In this document: positions 32,066-41,538 of the stretch, piece by piece | How the letters are laid out: each line of letters begins with the position of its first letter | How positions within the stretch are numbered: position 1 is the stretch's first letter | Source: an uncultured delta proteobacterium | GTDB lineage: Bacteria; Myxococcota; Myxococcia; Myxococcales; 40CM-4-68-19 | Assembly (NCBI GenBank): GCA_903911145.1 | Contig: CAIWCD010000022.1 | Coordinates: forward strand, 1 to 47,608 | Direction of reading: 5' to 3' | Length of the DNA: 47,608 nucleotides | Program-made: the position numbers and the translations under genes | The notes under the pieces: generated by a model | The model's database searches: none | What the model was told of the DNA's origin: nothing | Seen by the model: the letters and a program-made list of their open reading frames with translations, nothing else

Positions 32066-33628
32066 CTAATCCTTCGGATAAGCCTCGAGTCCGTGCTCGG
32101 AGATATCGAGCCCGCGATGCTCATCCTCCGCGCTCACCCGCACTCCGATCAGCTTGTCGCAGAGCCAGAACATTCCATAGGCGACAGGCAGTCCATAAAG
32201 CAGCAGTGTGATGAAACCGGCGAATTGAATTCCCAGCGTCGGAATGGTTGTCCCGCCGGCCAGGTCTCCTCCCGGATGCACCCACGTCGTCGGCAGCGCG
32301 CCCCACCAGAACAGCTGGCCATAGATACCGGCGAGAAGGCCGCCGATGATTCCCGAGGCGAGGTGGCAGGCGATGGTTCCAATCGCATCGTCGATCCTCA
32401 GCGTGCGTTCGACGAATCGGAACGTATAAGGGAATTGGAATCCTGCGACCAATCCAATGAAGAGGCCATATCCCGGAGGCGCAAATCCGACGCAGGCGCA
32501 GACAGCGACGAGGCCGCCGAGCAGGCCATTTGCGAGGACCAATGGATCGGCCGCGCGATGCAATCGATATCCCGCGATCAAGGCGCCAATCACGCCTCCC
32601 GCGCCTGCGAGTGCGGTTGTCCCGAAGACCCACCAGATATCGCTGAAGAGATAATCAGCGATATAGAGGCCGCGTGCGCCGGCTCCCTTGCCGAGCAGTG
32701 GATGCGATGCCGCGTTGGCGACAACCGAGCCTCCATTGAAGCCGAACCAGCAGAAGGCGAGCAGCAGTGCGGAGAAGACGGTGAGCAGGACGTTGTGCGC
32801 GGGGATCGCCATCGGCTGGCCATCTTTGCGATATCTCCCCAATCGAGGTCCGACATACCAGGCGCCGACGAGACCGACGATTCCCCCGAGCGCATGCACG
32901 CCCGTGGAGCCGGCATAGTCGGTATAGGGCGCCCAGAAGTGGGTTCCGCTCGCGTCGGCGACCATTCCGTAGTCGAGCAGCTTCTTGCCTGCCGCGGAGG
33001 TGACCTCGGGCGTGAACCAGCGGTCCATCGTCATTAACAAGCTGCTGTGCGGGTCTAATAACGGCGAACCGGCAAAGCCGCCCCAGATCAGGAATCCGAA
33101 GATTGGATAGACGAGGCCGCTATATAGGACCGCATAGAGCAGATAGGCCTTGAAGCGAAAGCGCTCACTGAAGACGGTGCCGGGGATCGCGGTCGAGGTA
33201 ATGCAGAAGGTGAGTGAGCCGAAGAAGTTCACCATATAGATATCGGGCTGCGCGGCGAAGTTCCACGGCGTCCAACTCGTGCTCGCGCCGGCCCATCCGA
33301 TATATCCGCTGATTGCATCGGATACCTGCGAGAGCGGCATTCCGGTGCCTGCCTGCTTGATGAAGAAGCAAAGCGGCCAGGCGAAGGCTTTGATGGCGAA
33401 CCCGACGGCCCAGAAGCAGACCGTCGCGATTCCGGTATGCGCGAGGACTTTTGCCGAGACGTGCGCGGCGTTCTTCGCGCGAACCGAGCCGGCCTCGAGC
33501 AGCAGAAATCCGCTCTGCATGAAGAAGATGATCGCGAAGCAGACGGCCCACCAGCAGACGGCGACGACGGTGCTGAGGCGCGAGAACTGTTCTTGGGTGA
33601 CGGGAATTGCGGCGTCGGCGAGGAGCAT
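32066..33628 (-). CDS. amtB: Ammonium transporter
   Basis: Trimeric inner-membrane channel for ammonium or ammonia, 520 residues with 11-12 hydrophobic segments. Family features include FFMQSGFLLLEAGSVRAKNA, YAGSTGVHALGGIVGLVGAWYVGPR with the first pore His, WFGFNGGS, and IACHLASGIIGGLLAGI with the second. ATG 33628 is preceded by AAAGGAG. The C-terminal tail (RVSAEDEHRGLDISEHGLEAYPKD) has the DxxEHGxxAY signature through which PII (GlnK) proteins bind. No glnK gene is adjacent, unlike the common amtB-glnK pair, and no clear sigma-54 site was found upstream. Confidence 0.95.
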   Translation of the reverse strand: MLLADAAIPVTQEQFSRLSTVVAVCWWAVCFAIIFFMQSGFLLLEAGSVRAKNAAHVSAKVLAHTGIATVCFWAVGFAIKAFAWPLCFFIKQAGTGMPLSQVSDAISGYIGWAGASTSWTPWNFAAQPDIYMVNFFGSLTFCITSTAIPGTVFSERFRFKAYLLYAVLYSGLVYPIFGFLIWGGFAGSPLLDPHSSLLMTMDRWFTPEVTSAAGKKLLDYGMVADASGTHFWAPYTDYAGSTGVHALGGIVGLVGAWYVGPRLGRYRKDGQPMAIPAHNVLLTVFSALLLAFCWFGFNGGSVVANAASHPLLGKGAGARGLYIADYLFSDIWWVFGTTALAGAGGVIGALIAGYRLHRAADPLVLANGLLGGLVAVCACVGFAPPGYGLFIGLVAGFQFPYTFRFVERTLRIDDAIGTIACHLASGIIGGLLAGIYGQLFWWGALPTTWVHPGGDLAGGTTIPTLGIQFAGFITLLLYGLPVAYGMFWLCDKLIGVRVSAEDEHRGLDISEHGLEAYPKD

Positions 33629-33685
33629 GAATCTCCTTTGCCACAAGCGGCGGGGAGATCGCAACGCGCTGCGTCGTGACGGTCG

Positions 33686-33694
33686 TGCTAGAAG
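33686..33694 (+). promoter_or_regulatory. Extended -10 promoter element
   Basis: TGCTAGAAG is identical to 13578-13586. It ends 9 bases before the ATG at 33704, so the transcript would be nearly leaderless. Confidence 0.45.
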
Positions 33695-33703
33695 CCGCGG
33701 TCC

Positions 33704-34342
33704 ATGGTCCCCGAGAAGTACCAACTGGATGCGATCGGGCGGTTCTTCATCGCTGCGTTCGAGCGTCGCCGCCCGGGCTTGAGCGACTGGACGCCCGCGG
33801 TGGAGAGCGAGCTGCTCGCCGAGAGCGAGGCGGAGCTCGTGCGCATGGAGGCGCAGTGCCGCGAGTTGGGCGTCGACGACCCGAGCTATTGGGCGAAGGT
33901 GCGCGGCCTGCTCTCGACGGTGTTGATGCCGCGCTATGCGTCGCTCGCGCGCGACGAGATCAAGCTGGCCCGCGCCGGATATCACCTGTGGCGCGGTGGC
34001 GACCTCGTCGCGCGCCTCGCTTTTGCCGGGATTGGGCTCGTGCTCGGCGCGGCGGCGGTGGAGATCCCGTGGATCCCCGTGCAGGAGAAATGGGTGCCGT
34101 GGCTGCTCTTCGTCGGCGGCCCGATGCTTCCTGATGCGCAGCTCTGGTTCTATCGCCGGCGGCACGAGAAACGATTAAAGCATTTAATCAACGACCTGGC
34201 CGGTGCGGGAGCCAGCCTCGACACCTACCGCTCGATCGCCGAACTGCAGCAGACTCTCGGCGCCGCGACCGCCGAACCTCCGGTTGAAGCGGAATCCAAC
34301 GACTCACGCGCGCCGAGCAACTCGGCTCGTCTCAAGCATTAA
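33704..34342 (+). CDS. Unknown protein with two membrane segments
   Basis: A 212-residue protein. The first 110 residues are soluble and helical (YQLDAIGRFFIAAFERRRPGLSDW ... YWAKVRGLLSTVLMPRYASLARDEIKLARAGYHLWRG). A likely membrane hairpin follows (LVARLAFAGIGLVLGAAAVEIPWIPVQEKWVPWLLFVGGPMLPDAQ), then a basic and disordered tail. No known family. It heads the cluster with the two SPFH genes, 34 bases before the first, so it may belong to the same complex. Codons TTA for Leu occur twice near 34175. Confidence 0.68.
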   Translation: MVPEKYQLDAIGRFFIAAFERRRPGLSDWTPAVESELLAESEAELVRMEAQCRELGVDDPSYWAKVRGLLSTVLMPRYASLARDEIKLARAGYHLWRGGDLVARLAFAGIGLVLGAAAVEIPWIPVQEKWVPWLLFVGGPMLPDAQLWFYRRRHEKRLKHLINDLAGAGASLDTYRSIAELQQTLGAATAEPPVEAESNDSRAPSNSARLKH

Positions 34343-34376
34343 TCATTTAGTTCACGGTTTCACGAACAGAGGTCTT

Positions 34377-35438
34377 ATGGCTCTCACGATTCCCAGACTG
34401 TCGTTCCCCAGGCCCGGTCAAGGCGGCGCCAGCGCGCGCCTGGCCTGGCTCGCCATCTCCGGGCTGTTCATTCTGCTGGTTGGATACAACTCCTGCACGA
34501 CCTATATCCGCCCGGGCGAATTGGGCGTGAAGCAGATCAGCTGGGGAATCAGCAAGGGAATCGAGCCGCGCGTCTATGACGTGGGCCTGCATTACGTCGG
34601 TGCGGGCGAGAAGATGCACCGCTTCCCCGCTCGCGTGCAGGTGCTTGAGTTGACTTCGTCCAATTCCGAGACGACGGCCGATCTCGAAGGCCACCGCACG
34701 ACGGCGGCGATTAATATCCAGACGAGTGAAGGCTATACCGTGCGCGTCGACGCGACTGTGCTCTATCGCGTCGCCGATCCGTTGAAGGTCATGCAGACGA
34801 TCGGGCCGGGCAATCTCTTCGAGGACAGCGCGGTGATTCCGCGCGCGACGCAGGACTTAAGGCGCGCGCTCGGTGAGTTGGACGCCGAGGATTTCTACCA
34901 AGGCACCAAGCGCATGGATAAGGCCGCCGATGCGCAGAAGGCACTGGCACTGGAATTAACGGATAAGGGCATTGAGGTCCTGCACGTCTTCGTGCGCCGA
35001 TATGTCTACGACCAGCGTTATCAGAACGCGATCGAGCAGCGGAAGATCCAGGACCAGACGGTCTTCAAGAATGAAGCGGAGGCCAAGGCAGCCATTGCGG
35101 CGGCGGCGAAGAACAAGATTGTCGCTGAGGGCGCCGCGGCAGCGCTGGTCGAGCAGTCGCGCGGTGAAGCCGAGGTAAAGAAGCTCGACGCGCAGGCTGA
35201 CCTCTATCGCCGCACCAAGGCGGCCGATGGCGATCTGCTGATTAAACTCGCCGAGGCTCAAGGGACCGAATTGGAGAACCAGGCGCTGCGTGCGGCGGGC
35301 GCGGAGAACCTCGTTGGCCTGCGGATGGCCGATGCGCTCAAGGGCACTGAGTTAATCGTGCTGCCGAGCGACGGCGATACCGGCGTGAACCCTCTGGACC
35401 TGCGCACGCTGCTCAAGCGCTTCGATGTGAAGGAATAA
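34377..35438 (+). CDS. SPFH/prohibitin-family membrane protein
   Basis: A 353-residue member of the SPFH (stomatin/prohibitin/flotillin/HflK) superfamily. One N-terminal membrane segment (LAWLAISGLFILLVGYNSCTTYI) is followed by the SPFH domain (PGELGVKQI ... LEGHRTTAAINIQTSEGYTVRVDATVLYRVADP) and a long Ala/Lys/Glu-rich coiled coil (FKNEAEAKAAIAAAAKNKIVAEGAAAALVEQSRGEAEVKKLDAQ). Such proteins build large ring assemblies around membrane proteases, in the manner of HflK-HflC on FtsH. The start ATG 34377 follows AGAGG. The next gene, two bases away, encodes a second SPFH protein. Confidence 0.87.
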   Translation: MALTIPRLSFPRPGQGGASARLAWLAISGLFILLVGYNSCTTYIRPGELGVKQISWGISKGIEPRVYDVGLHYVGAGEKMHRFPARVQVLELTSSNSETTADLEGHRTTAAINIQTSEGYTVRVDATVLYRVADPLKVMQTIGPGNLFEDSAVIPRATQDLRRALGELDAEDFYQGTKRMDKAADAQKALALELTDKGIEVLHVFVRRYVYDQRYQNAIEQRKIQDQTVFKNEAEAKAAIAAAAKNKIVAEGAAAALVEQSRGEAEVKKLDAQADLYRRTKAADGDLLIKLAEAQGTELENQALRAAGAENLVGLRMADALKGTELIVLPSDGDTGVNPLDLRTLLKRFDVKE

Positions 35439-35440
35439 TC

Positions 35441-36532
35441 ATGCGCAACCAACTGCAATCAATGGCAACGCGGATGTTGGCGCTGGTGGCGGCCGCGAGC
35501 ACTCTTGCGCTCACTGGCTGCACGATGCATTCGACCGATTCCACTGAGGTCGGCGTGCTGACACGCAAGCTGGCGCTCTTCGGCAAGCCCGGCATTCAAT
35601 CCGAGAGTTATGCACCGGGCGCTACCTATTTCTTCCCTGCATTCGTCACCGACTGGGCCGTCTACAACGTCGCGCTGCAGAACCTCGAGATGGTCGCGGA
35701 TAAGAAGCGCGGCGATCGGGCCGATCGCGATGATATCGAGTTCAAGACGCACGATGGAAACGATATCGCCGTCGACGTGACGGTCTCCTGGCGGGTCGAT
35801 ACCGCAAAGGTCTCCTGGATTCTCGAGCACGTCGGCGAGAGCACGCCTGAAGTGAAGGAGAACCTCGTGCGGCCGGCCGCGCGCAGCATCGTCCGCGACG
35901 TGCTGAATACAATGACCAGCGAAGAGTTCTATGTCGCCGATAAGAAGTTCCTCAAGGCGGAGGAGGCGCGTACGCGCCTCGCCGCGGTGCTGGAACCCGA
36001 AGGCGTGATCGTGGAGCGGATTATCCTCGGCGAGCATCGGTTTCATCCCGAATACGAGAAGGTGATTCACGATAAGAAGATTGCCGAGCAGACCGCGGAG
36101 CAGATGGTCTCGATGGGGAACGCGGCCGAGCAGGAGTCGCACCGCAATCTCGAGACGGCGCGCGGCGAGGTCGCGCAGAAGATCGCCAAGGCGCAGGGCG
36201 CGCTCGATCAGGCGAAGCTATCGGCCGACGCTGACTTCTATAAGGCGCAGCGCGAGGCGGAGGCGATCCTCGCGGAGAAGCGCGCGCACGCCAAGGGCGT
36301 CGAGAAGCAGAACCAGGCGCTCGCGGGTGCGGGCGGACACGCGATGGTCAAGTTGCGCGTCGCCGAGGCGCTGACGGGCAAGCGGATCCTCTTTATTCCC
36401 GGAGGCGGGAAGGGTGCGGGCGCGCTGCAGACGCTCAATCTCAATGACCTGCTTTCCAGGTATGCCTATGCGAGCGCGAGCGGAGCGACTGCGCCATCCG
36501 CGCCGGCGGCCGCACCGGGCGATAGCAAGTAG
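35441..36532 (+). CDS. SPFH/prohibitin-family lipoprotein
   Basis: A 363-residue SPFH protein with a lipoprotein signal: RMLALVAAASTLALTGC has lipobox LTGC, followed by TMHSTDSTEVGVLTRKL. The SPFH domain (VYNVALQNLEMVADKK ... FKTHDGNDIAVDVTVSWRVDTAKVSWILEH) and coiled coil (EQMVSMGNAAEQESHRNLETARGEVAQKIAKAQGALDQ) are complete. A lipid anchor would hold it at the outer face of the inner membrane or in the outer membrane, unlike HflC, which has a membrane helix. It very probably forms a hetero-oligomer with the preceding SPFH protein. Confidence 0.85.
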   Translation: MRNQLQSMATRMLALVAAASTLALTGCTMHSTDSTEVGVLTRKLALFGKPGIQSESYAPGATYFFPAFVTDWAVYNVALQNLEMVADKKRGDRADRDDIEFKTHDGNDIAVDVTVSWRVDTAKVSWILEHVGESTPEVKENLVRPAARSIVRDVLNTMTSEEFYVADKKFLKAEEARTRLAAVLEPEGVIVERIILGEHRFHPEYEKVIHDKKIAEQTAEQMVSMGNAAEQESHRNLETARGEVAQKIAKAQGALDQAKLSADADFYKAQREAEAILAEKRAHAKGVEKQNQALAGAGGHAMVKLRVAEALTGKRILFIPGGGKGAGALQTLNLNDLLSRYAYASASGATAPSAPAAAPGDSK

Positions 36533-36578
36533 CGCTGGACGGCGATGGACTCCGCAACCGGCGCGCGATGATTGAGCG

Positions 36579-37412
36579 ATGATTAAGTTAACGCTCGAAT
36601 ATGACGGCGCGCCGTTCGTGGGCTGGCAGATGCAGCCCACCGGGCCGAGCGTGCAGGAGGCGCTCGAGCAGGCGGTGGCGCGGCTTTGCGGTGTGCCGCG
36701 CGAGGATATTCGCGTGATCGCTGCAGGCCGAACCGACTCGGGCGTTCATGCGCGCGGGCAGGTTGTATCGATTGCACCGATTGGATTGGGTCCGCAGTTG
36801 CCATTAAAGGCCTGGATGTCGGGACTCAATGGACTGTTGCCCCCGACCGTTGCGATCGCCTCTGCCGAGTTGGCGCCTGGCGGGTTCGATGCGCGGCGGT
36901 GGGCCGTTGGAAAGCGATATGTCTATACGCTGCGCAATGCGCCGCTGCGCAGCCCGCTCTGGCGTACGCGGGCGTGGGAGATCCGGCGACCGCTGGATAT
37001 CGCGGCAATGCGTGCGGCATTGCCTCAACTGCTGGGTCGTCACGACTTCTCCGCGCTGCGCGCCGGCGACTGCTCGGCGAACAATCCCGTTCGGGAATTA
37101 ACCGCGATCACACTGGAGCAGGACGAGCGCGATCCTTCGGTCACGCATCTCGCCGTGCGCGGCACCGCTTTTCTCAAGCATATGGTGCGCAATATCGTCG
37201 GAACGCTCGTCGAGGTCGGGCATGGCAAGCGCGCGACTGATTCAATTGCCCCGCTGCTTGAATCGCGCGATCGCAGCCTCGCGGGTGTGACGGCGCCACC
37301 GCATGGACTCGTGCTCGAGGAGGTCTACTATTTGAATCCTCTCGCCGATCCGCGGCCGGCTCGCGAAATGGGCGCGGTCGGATCTGCTCCCGATGAGGAT
37401 GAGAGTGAATAG
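36579..37412 (+). CDS. truA: tRNA pseudouridine(38-40) synthase
   Basis: Converts uridines 38-40 in the anticodon arm of many tRNAs to pseudouridine. The 277 residues contain the catalytic Asp in VIAAGRTDSGVHARGQVV, the N-terminal LEYDGAPFVGWQ, RWAVGKRYVYTLRNAP and FLKHMVRNIVGTLVEVGHGK, all characteristic. The length is about right, with a short acidic tail. Three leucines are TTA, including the fourth codon. The membrane protein gene overlaps its end by 20 bases. Confidence 0.96.
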   Translation: MIKLTLEYDGAPFVGWQMQPTGPSVQEALEQAVARLCGVPREDIRVIAAGRTDSGVHARGQVVSIAPIGLGPQLPLKAWMSGLNGLLPPTVAIASAELAPGGFDARRWAVGKRYVYTLRNAPLRSPLWRTRAWEIRRPLDIAAMRAALPQLLGRHDFSALRAGDCSANNPVRELTAITLEQDERDPSVTHLAVRGTAFLKHMVRNIVGTLVEVGHGKRATDSIAPLLESRDRSLAGVTAPPHGLVLEEVYYLNPLADPRPAREMGAVGSAPDEDESE

Positions 37413-37839
37413 GCTGCGCGCGGTCGCATGGTCGCTCTCGCTGGGATTCGCCTGCACGGGACTCTTCGCGGCTGTCGTCGGGAAAGCGGTGCCGATTGCG
37501 CTCTGGCTCGCGTCGCATCTCGCCACCGAACCGCTCGCGCGAAGTGTACTGACGATTGCTTGCCTCGGGATCATCCAATCCCTGATTTGTGCAGTCGCGC
37601 TCTCTCTCATCGCCGTGGTGACGGAACTCTCGCTGGGCGTCTCCATTGCTGCGAGCCTCTTCTCCGCCGCGGCTCCGCTGGTGGTGCTGCTGGTCGCGCA
37701 AGGGCCAAAAGCGCTGCTGCCCGCGCCCCTCCTGCTCGCGCGATTGTGCGTTGTTGCGCTCTGCGCCGGTCTGGCCGGTGCCTCTGTGGGCGCCGTGCGA
37801 CGCTGGCAGGTGCGCCGCAGCGCGAATGCGTCGCGATAA
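37393..37839 (+). CDS. Small membrane protein, unknown function
   Basis: A 148-residue protein with about four hydrophobic segments: VAWSLSLGFACTGLFAAVVG, VLTIACLGIIQSLICAVALSLIAVV, LGVSIAASLFSAAAPLVVLLVA and LLARLCVVALCAGLAGASVGAV. The ATG at 37393 (or 37399) lies inside the end of truA, so it is translationally coupled to it. No family recognised. Confidence 0.68.
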   Translation: MRMRVNRLRAVAWSLSLGFACTGLFAAVVGKAVPIALWLASHLATEPLARSVLTIACLGIIQSLICAVALSLIAVVTELSLGVSIAASLFSAAAPLVVLLVAQGPKALLPAPLLLARLCVVALCAGLAGASVGAVRRWQVRRSANASR

Positions 37840-37856
37840 TCCGGATATCAACGATG

Positions 37857-38327
37857 CTATCGCGAGGGGATGGGCCGGCGCTCTCCGTCCAGCTCAATCC
37901 ACGCACCTGCTTCATCAATCGCAAGGTGCAGCGAGAGTGATAGTTGCGCCGCTCTCGAAAGCCGCGCGGTTTCGCCATCTGCAAGACTCACATAAAGCGC
38001 GTCGTTATGCCCGGTGCTGAAGTTGCGCGCTTCGACCATTTGCTCCTCGCCGCTCGTCAGCGTCGCGCGCAGCAGTCCAGGCGCCGCGGCGTCATGCATT
38101 GGCTCGATGCACCGGATGAATCGCGCGACATCGGCGACCTGCACATAGGCCCACTCGCGCCCGATCCGGGTGGCCCATCGACCATCGGGCGCGCGATGCA
38201 TCCCTTTCGTCAGCACCAATTGGCTGCGCGCGTGCTCAACCCTCTCCCCGTGCACGAAGAACTGCCCCTCGCCATCGATTGAGAGTCCGCTCGATTCGCG
38301 CAGCTGCTGCAGCGTCGCTTCATCCAT
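37857..38327 (-). CDS. Unknown protein, weakly DUF1285-like
   Basis: A 156-residue soluble protein. The order of elements, LSIDGEGQFFVHGERVEHARSQLVLTKGMHRAPDGRWATRIGREWAYVQVADVARFI, resembles the DUF1285 pattern in which a residue-rich first strand reports the 'input' and a following W-x-Y-V-x-V unit is conserved. This is a weak resemblance from memory, not a firm match. The start ATG 38327 lies within the end of the preceding TfoX-like gene with an 8-base overlap, so the two form an operon. Confidence 0.6.
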   Translation of the reverse strand: MDEATLQQLRESSGLSIDGEGQFFVHGERVEHARSQLVLTKGMHRAPDGRWATRIGREWAYVQVADVARFIRCIEPMHDAAAPGLLRATLTSGEEQMVEARNFSTGHNDALYVSLADGETARLSRAAQLSLSLHLAIDEAGAWIELDGERRPIPSR

Positions 38328-38817
38328 TCCGGCGCGCGTTCTTCTTTGATTGCGCTGCGGCCGACTTCTTCTTCGCCGCCACCGGCGCTTTCGATTTCGC
38401 CTTGCGTGTAATCGCCTTCGCGGGCTTCTGCGGCGACGCAGGCTTCGCTGCCTTCTTCTGCTTGGGCTGCGTTCCGATTCTGGCGTCGCGGCGCAGCACC
38501 AGCGCGCACGCGTGCGCCACCTCACGTTCGAACGATGGCGCGCTGCTGGGGATGATCTGCCAGCTTGATACCGCGCTCCCGAAGATCTCGATTGAGCGAA
38601 TCGACGGAAGCTCGCGACGAAGCGAATCGTGATGTTCGCGCTGCGTGGCGATCCAGACGCCGTCATCGCGGTCCTGGCCCTTCTCGCGGACAACCAGCAC
38701 CATCTTGTCGCCAGCGTAGATCGCGTGCGCGCCAAACATCGGTCGCACGCGCGGTGCGAGCGGTGCGAGTTCATCGAGGACGAATTCAAAGGGAATGCGC
38801 GCCGTCATTCTGGCCAT
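38320..38817 (-). CDS. TfoX N-terminal domain-like protein with Lys/Ala-rich tail
   Basis: A 165-residue protein. The first 100 residues (VRPMFGAHAIYAGDKMVLVVREKG, DDGVWIATQREHHDSLRRELPSI) resemble the TfoX N-terminal domain, which in competence regulators has the same FGxxxIYxxxKM pattern. The last 45 residues are almost only Lys, Ala, Pro, Ser and Arg (KAKSKAPVAAKKKSAAAQSKKNARR), like the C-terminal tail of bacterial histone H1-like proteins, so it probably binds DNA. The combination suggests a nucleoid-associated or regulatory role; the TfoX assignment is moderate. Confidence 0.7.
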   Translation of the reverse strand: MARMTARIPFEFVLDELAPLAPRVRPMFGAHAIYAGDKMVLVVREKGQDRDDGVWIATQREHHDSLRRELPSIRSIEIFGSAVSSWQIIPSSAPSFEREVAHACALVLRRDARIGTQPKQKKAAKPASPQKPAKAITRKAKSKAPVAAKKKSAAAQSKKNARRNG

Positions 38818-38889
38818 CGTCTGCTCCGTCGTGCGGGAGTTGCGCGCAGATTATCACCGCACGACGGAATCGAACGAACGCGACAGAAG

Positions 38890-41493
38890 CTAAGCGCGCG
38901 CCTGCTGCGGCGCCTTGCGGGAGAAGGTCAATAGATCGCTCGAGGGGCCCACATCGACCTTCACGGTATCGCCGGGCTGGTAATCACCCTTCAATACCTT
39001 CACCGCGAGCGGGTCGAGAATCAGCCGCTGCACGGCCCGTTTCAGCGGCCGCGCGCCATAGACCGGATCATATCCGGCCTCGCCCACCGCGGCCTTGGCG
39101 TTGTCGCTGAGTTCGAGCGTCAATTGCTTTCCCTCGAGCAGCTTCGAGAGCCGCCCGAGTTGGATATCGACGATCCCCTTGAGCTGTTCCCGCCCGAGCG
39201 CGTGGAAGACGACCACCTCGTCGATTCGATTCAGCAGTTCCGGCCGCAGCTCCGCGCGGATCGCCTCTTTCACGCGCTTATCCTCCTCTGCGTGGGCTTC
39301 GCCGCGAACGTGCTGGCTTCCGAGATTGCTCGTCAGGATCACCACGGAGTTGCGGAAGTCGACCGTGCGCCCCTGGCCGTCAGTCAGCCGCCCGTCATCG
39401 AGCAGCTGCAGCAGAACGTTGAATACGTCCTTATGTGCCTTCTCGATTTCATCGAAGAGCACGACCGAATAAGGCCGCCGCCGAACCGCCTCGGTTAATT
39501 GCCCGCCCTCGTCATATCCAACATATCCCGGAGGTGCGCCAATCAAGCGTGAGACGGAGTGCTTCTCCATATATTCCGACATATCGAGGCGAATCATCGC
39601 GGCCTCGTCGTCGAAGAGAAACTCGGCCAGCGCGCGAGCGAGCTCGGTCTTGCCCACGCCAGTCGGCCCCGCGAAGAGAAAGCTTCCGATTGGACGATTG
39701 GGGTCCTGCAATCCCGAGCGCGAGCGGCGCACGGCATTGGCAATCGCCTGCACCGCCTCGGGCTGTCCGAGCACGCGGTGCGTGAGCCGCTCCTCCATAT
39801 GTACAAGCTTCTGCAGCTCCGCCTCGAGGAGCTTGTTGACGGGAATGCGCGTCCACTTGGAGATCACCTGCGCGATATCCTCGGCGTCGACCTCCTCCTT
39901 CAGCATCCGCCGATCCTTCTGCAATTCCCCCAGCCGCACGCGCTCAGTCTCGAGCGCCTTCTGCACCGCCGGCAGTTGCCCGTATTTCAGCTCGGCCGCG
40001 CGCCCGAGATCACCCTTGCGCTCGGCGTCTACCATCTGCGCGCCGACGTCCTCGAGCTTCTGCTTCTGCGTGCGGATGCGTGCGATCGCCGCCTTCTCGT
40101 TCTCCCAATGTGCACGCAGCGAATCGAGATGCTCATTGCCCTGCGCGATCTCGCGAGACAGCTCCGCGAGCTTTCCTTTCGAGATCGGATCGGTTTCCTT
40201 TTGCAGCGCCTGCTCCTCGATCTGCAGCTGCATCACGCTGCGCCGCACCTCGTCCATCTCGACGGGCATCGAATCGATCTCCATACGCAAGCGAGACGCG
40301 GCCTCGTCGATCAGGTCGATCGCCTTATCGGGAAGAAATCGATCGGTGATGTAACGATTGGAGAGAGTTGCGGCGGCGACGATCGCGGAGTCCTGGATGC
40401 GGACGCCGTGATGCACCTCATAGCGCTCCTTTAATCCACGCAGAATCGAGATCGTATCCTCGACGCTCGGCTCGCCAACCATCACGGGGGCAAAGCGCCG
40501 CTCGAGCGCAGGGTCCTTCTCGATGTGCTTGCGATATTCGCTCACGGTCGTCGCGCCGATGCAGTGCAGCTCTCCGCGGGCGAGCGCCGGCTTGAGCATA
40601 TTCCCCGCATCCATCGCGCCCTCGGCCGCGCCTGCGCCGACGATGGTGTGCAGCTCATCGATGAACATGATGATCTGCCCGTTCGCGCTCGTGACCTCCT
40701 TGAGCACGGCCTTGAGCCGCTCCTCGAACTCGCCGCGGAACTTCGCGCCCGCCACCAGCGCGGCCATATCGAGCGAGACGATCCGCTTATCCTTTAATCC
40801 CTCGGGCACATCTCCATCGACCACGCGGCGCGCGAGTCCCTCGACAATCGCCGTCTTGCCCACGCCCGGATCGCCGATCAGCACCGGGTTGTTCTTCGTG
40901 CGCCGTGACAGCACTTGAATGACGCGACGGATCTCCTCGTCGCGCCCGATCACCGGATCGAGCTTTCCCTTGCGCGCCTTCTCGGTGAGGTCGACCGAAT
41001 ATTTCTCGAGCGCGCGAAACTGCGACTCGGGGTCCTGTGACGTGACCTTGTTTCCCGCGCGCAGCGCCGTCAGCGCGCTCACGATCCGCTCTCTCGTCGC
41101 GCCGACGCTCTTGAGCGCCTCTGCGCTCGCGCCGCCGATCTTCCCGTTGGTGAGCGCCAGCAGGAGATGCTCAGTCGAAACGAATTCGTCGCCGAGCGCT
41201 TCCGCCTCGGCCTGTGCAACGTCGAGAATCTTCAGTGAGCGCTGCGAGAGATTTCCGCCCTCGCCGCCATGCACGCGCGGCAGCTTCTTCTGCTCCTCCT
41301 CGACGCGCGCATTGAGCAGATTGAGATCGGTGCCAACGCGCTGGAGCAGCGGCACCACCAGACCATCCTGCTGCGCGAGCAACGCAGCGAGCAGATGCTC
41401 CGGCTGGATCTCCTGGTGGTCACGCTTGCGCGCGATCTCCTGGGCCGACTGCAAAGCTTCCTGCGCCTTGACTGTCAGTTTGTCGAGTTTCAT
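38890..41493 (-). CDS. clpB: ATP-dependent disaggregase ClpB
   Basis: Hexameric AAA+ chaperone that, with DnaK, rescues proteins from aggregates. The 867 residues have the usual order: N-terminal repeats ([31 protein letters not shown]), first AAA domain with [15 protein letters not shown] and [14 protein letters not shown], the coiled-coil middle domain typical of ClpB rather than ClpA/ClpC ([26 protein letters not shown]), and the second AAA domain with [21 protein letters not shown] and [29 protein letters not shown]. The C-terminal oligomer helix is present. Several Leu codons are TTA. A DUF1844 gene precedes it by 45 bases. Confidence 0.97.
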   Translation of the reverse strand: MKLDKLTVKAQEALQSAQEIARKRDHQEIQPEHLLAALLAQQDGLVVPLLQRVGTDLNLLNARVEEEQKKLPRVHGGEGGNLSQRSLKILDVAQAEAEALGDEFVSTEHLLLALTNGKIGGASAEALKSVGATRERIVSALTALRAGNKVTSQDPESQFRALEKYSVDLTEKARKGKLDPVIGRDEEIRRVIQVLSRRTKNNPVLIGDPGVGKTAIVEGLARRVVDGDVPEGLKDKRIVSLDMAALVAGAKFRGEFEERLKAVLKEVTSANGQIIMFIDELHTIVGAGAAEGAMDAGNMLKPALARGELHCIGATTVSEYRKHIEKDPALERRFAPVMVGEPSVEDTISILRGLKERYEVHHGVRIQDSAIVAAATLSNRYITDRFLPDKAIDLIDEAASRLRMEIDSMPVEMDEVRRSVMQLQIEEQALQKETDPISKGKLAELSREIAQGNEHLDSLRAHWENEKAAIARIRTQKQKLEDVGAQMVDAERKGDLGRAAELKYGQLPAVQKALETERVRLGELQKDRRMLKEEVDAEDIAQVISKWTRIPVNKLLEAELQKLVHMEERLTHRVLGQPEAVQAIANAVRRSRSGLQDPNRPIGSFLFAGPTGVGKTELARALAEFLFDDEAAMIRLDMSEYMEKHSVSRLIGAPPGYVGYDEGGQLTEAVRRRPYSVVLFDEIEKAHKDVFNVLLQLLDDGRLTDGQGRTVDFRNSVVILTSNLGSQHVRGEAHAEEDKRVKEAIRAELRPELLNRIDEVVVFHALGREQLKGIVDIQLGRLSKLLEGKQLTLELSDNAKAAVGEAGYDPVYGARPLKRAVQRLILDPLAVKVLKGDYQPGDTVKVDVGPSSDLLTFSRKAPQQARA

Positions 41494-41538
41494 GCAGCAA
41501 ACCTAATGCACGAACCGACGCTGGCAAGGCTCGTGCAG

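Noticed and set aside
33629-33703. A sigma-54 promoter for amtB
   Set aside because: No TGGCAC-N5-TTGC match is found in the short gap; the nearest has wrong bases at the invariant GG/GC positions.
36568-36580. A four-codon mini-ORF (MIER) overlapping the truA start
   Set aside because: It probably arises from the nearby repeat of GATGATT and has no ribosome site of its own.
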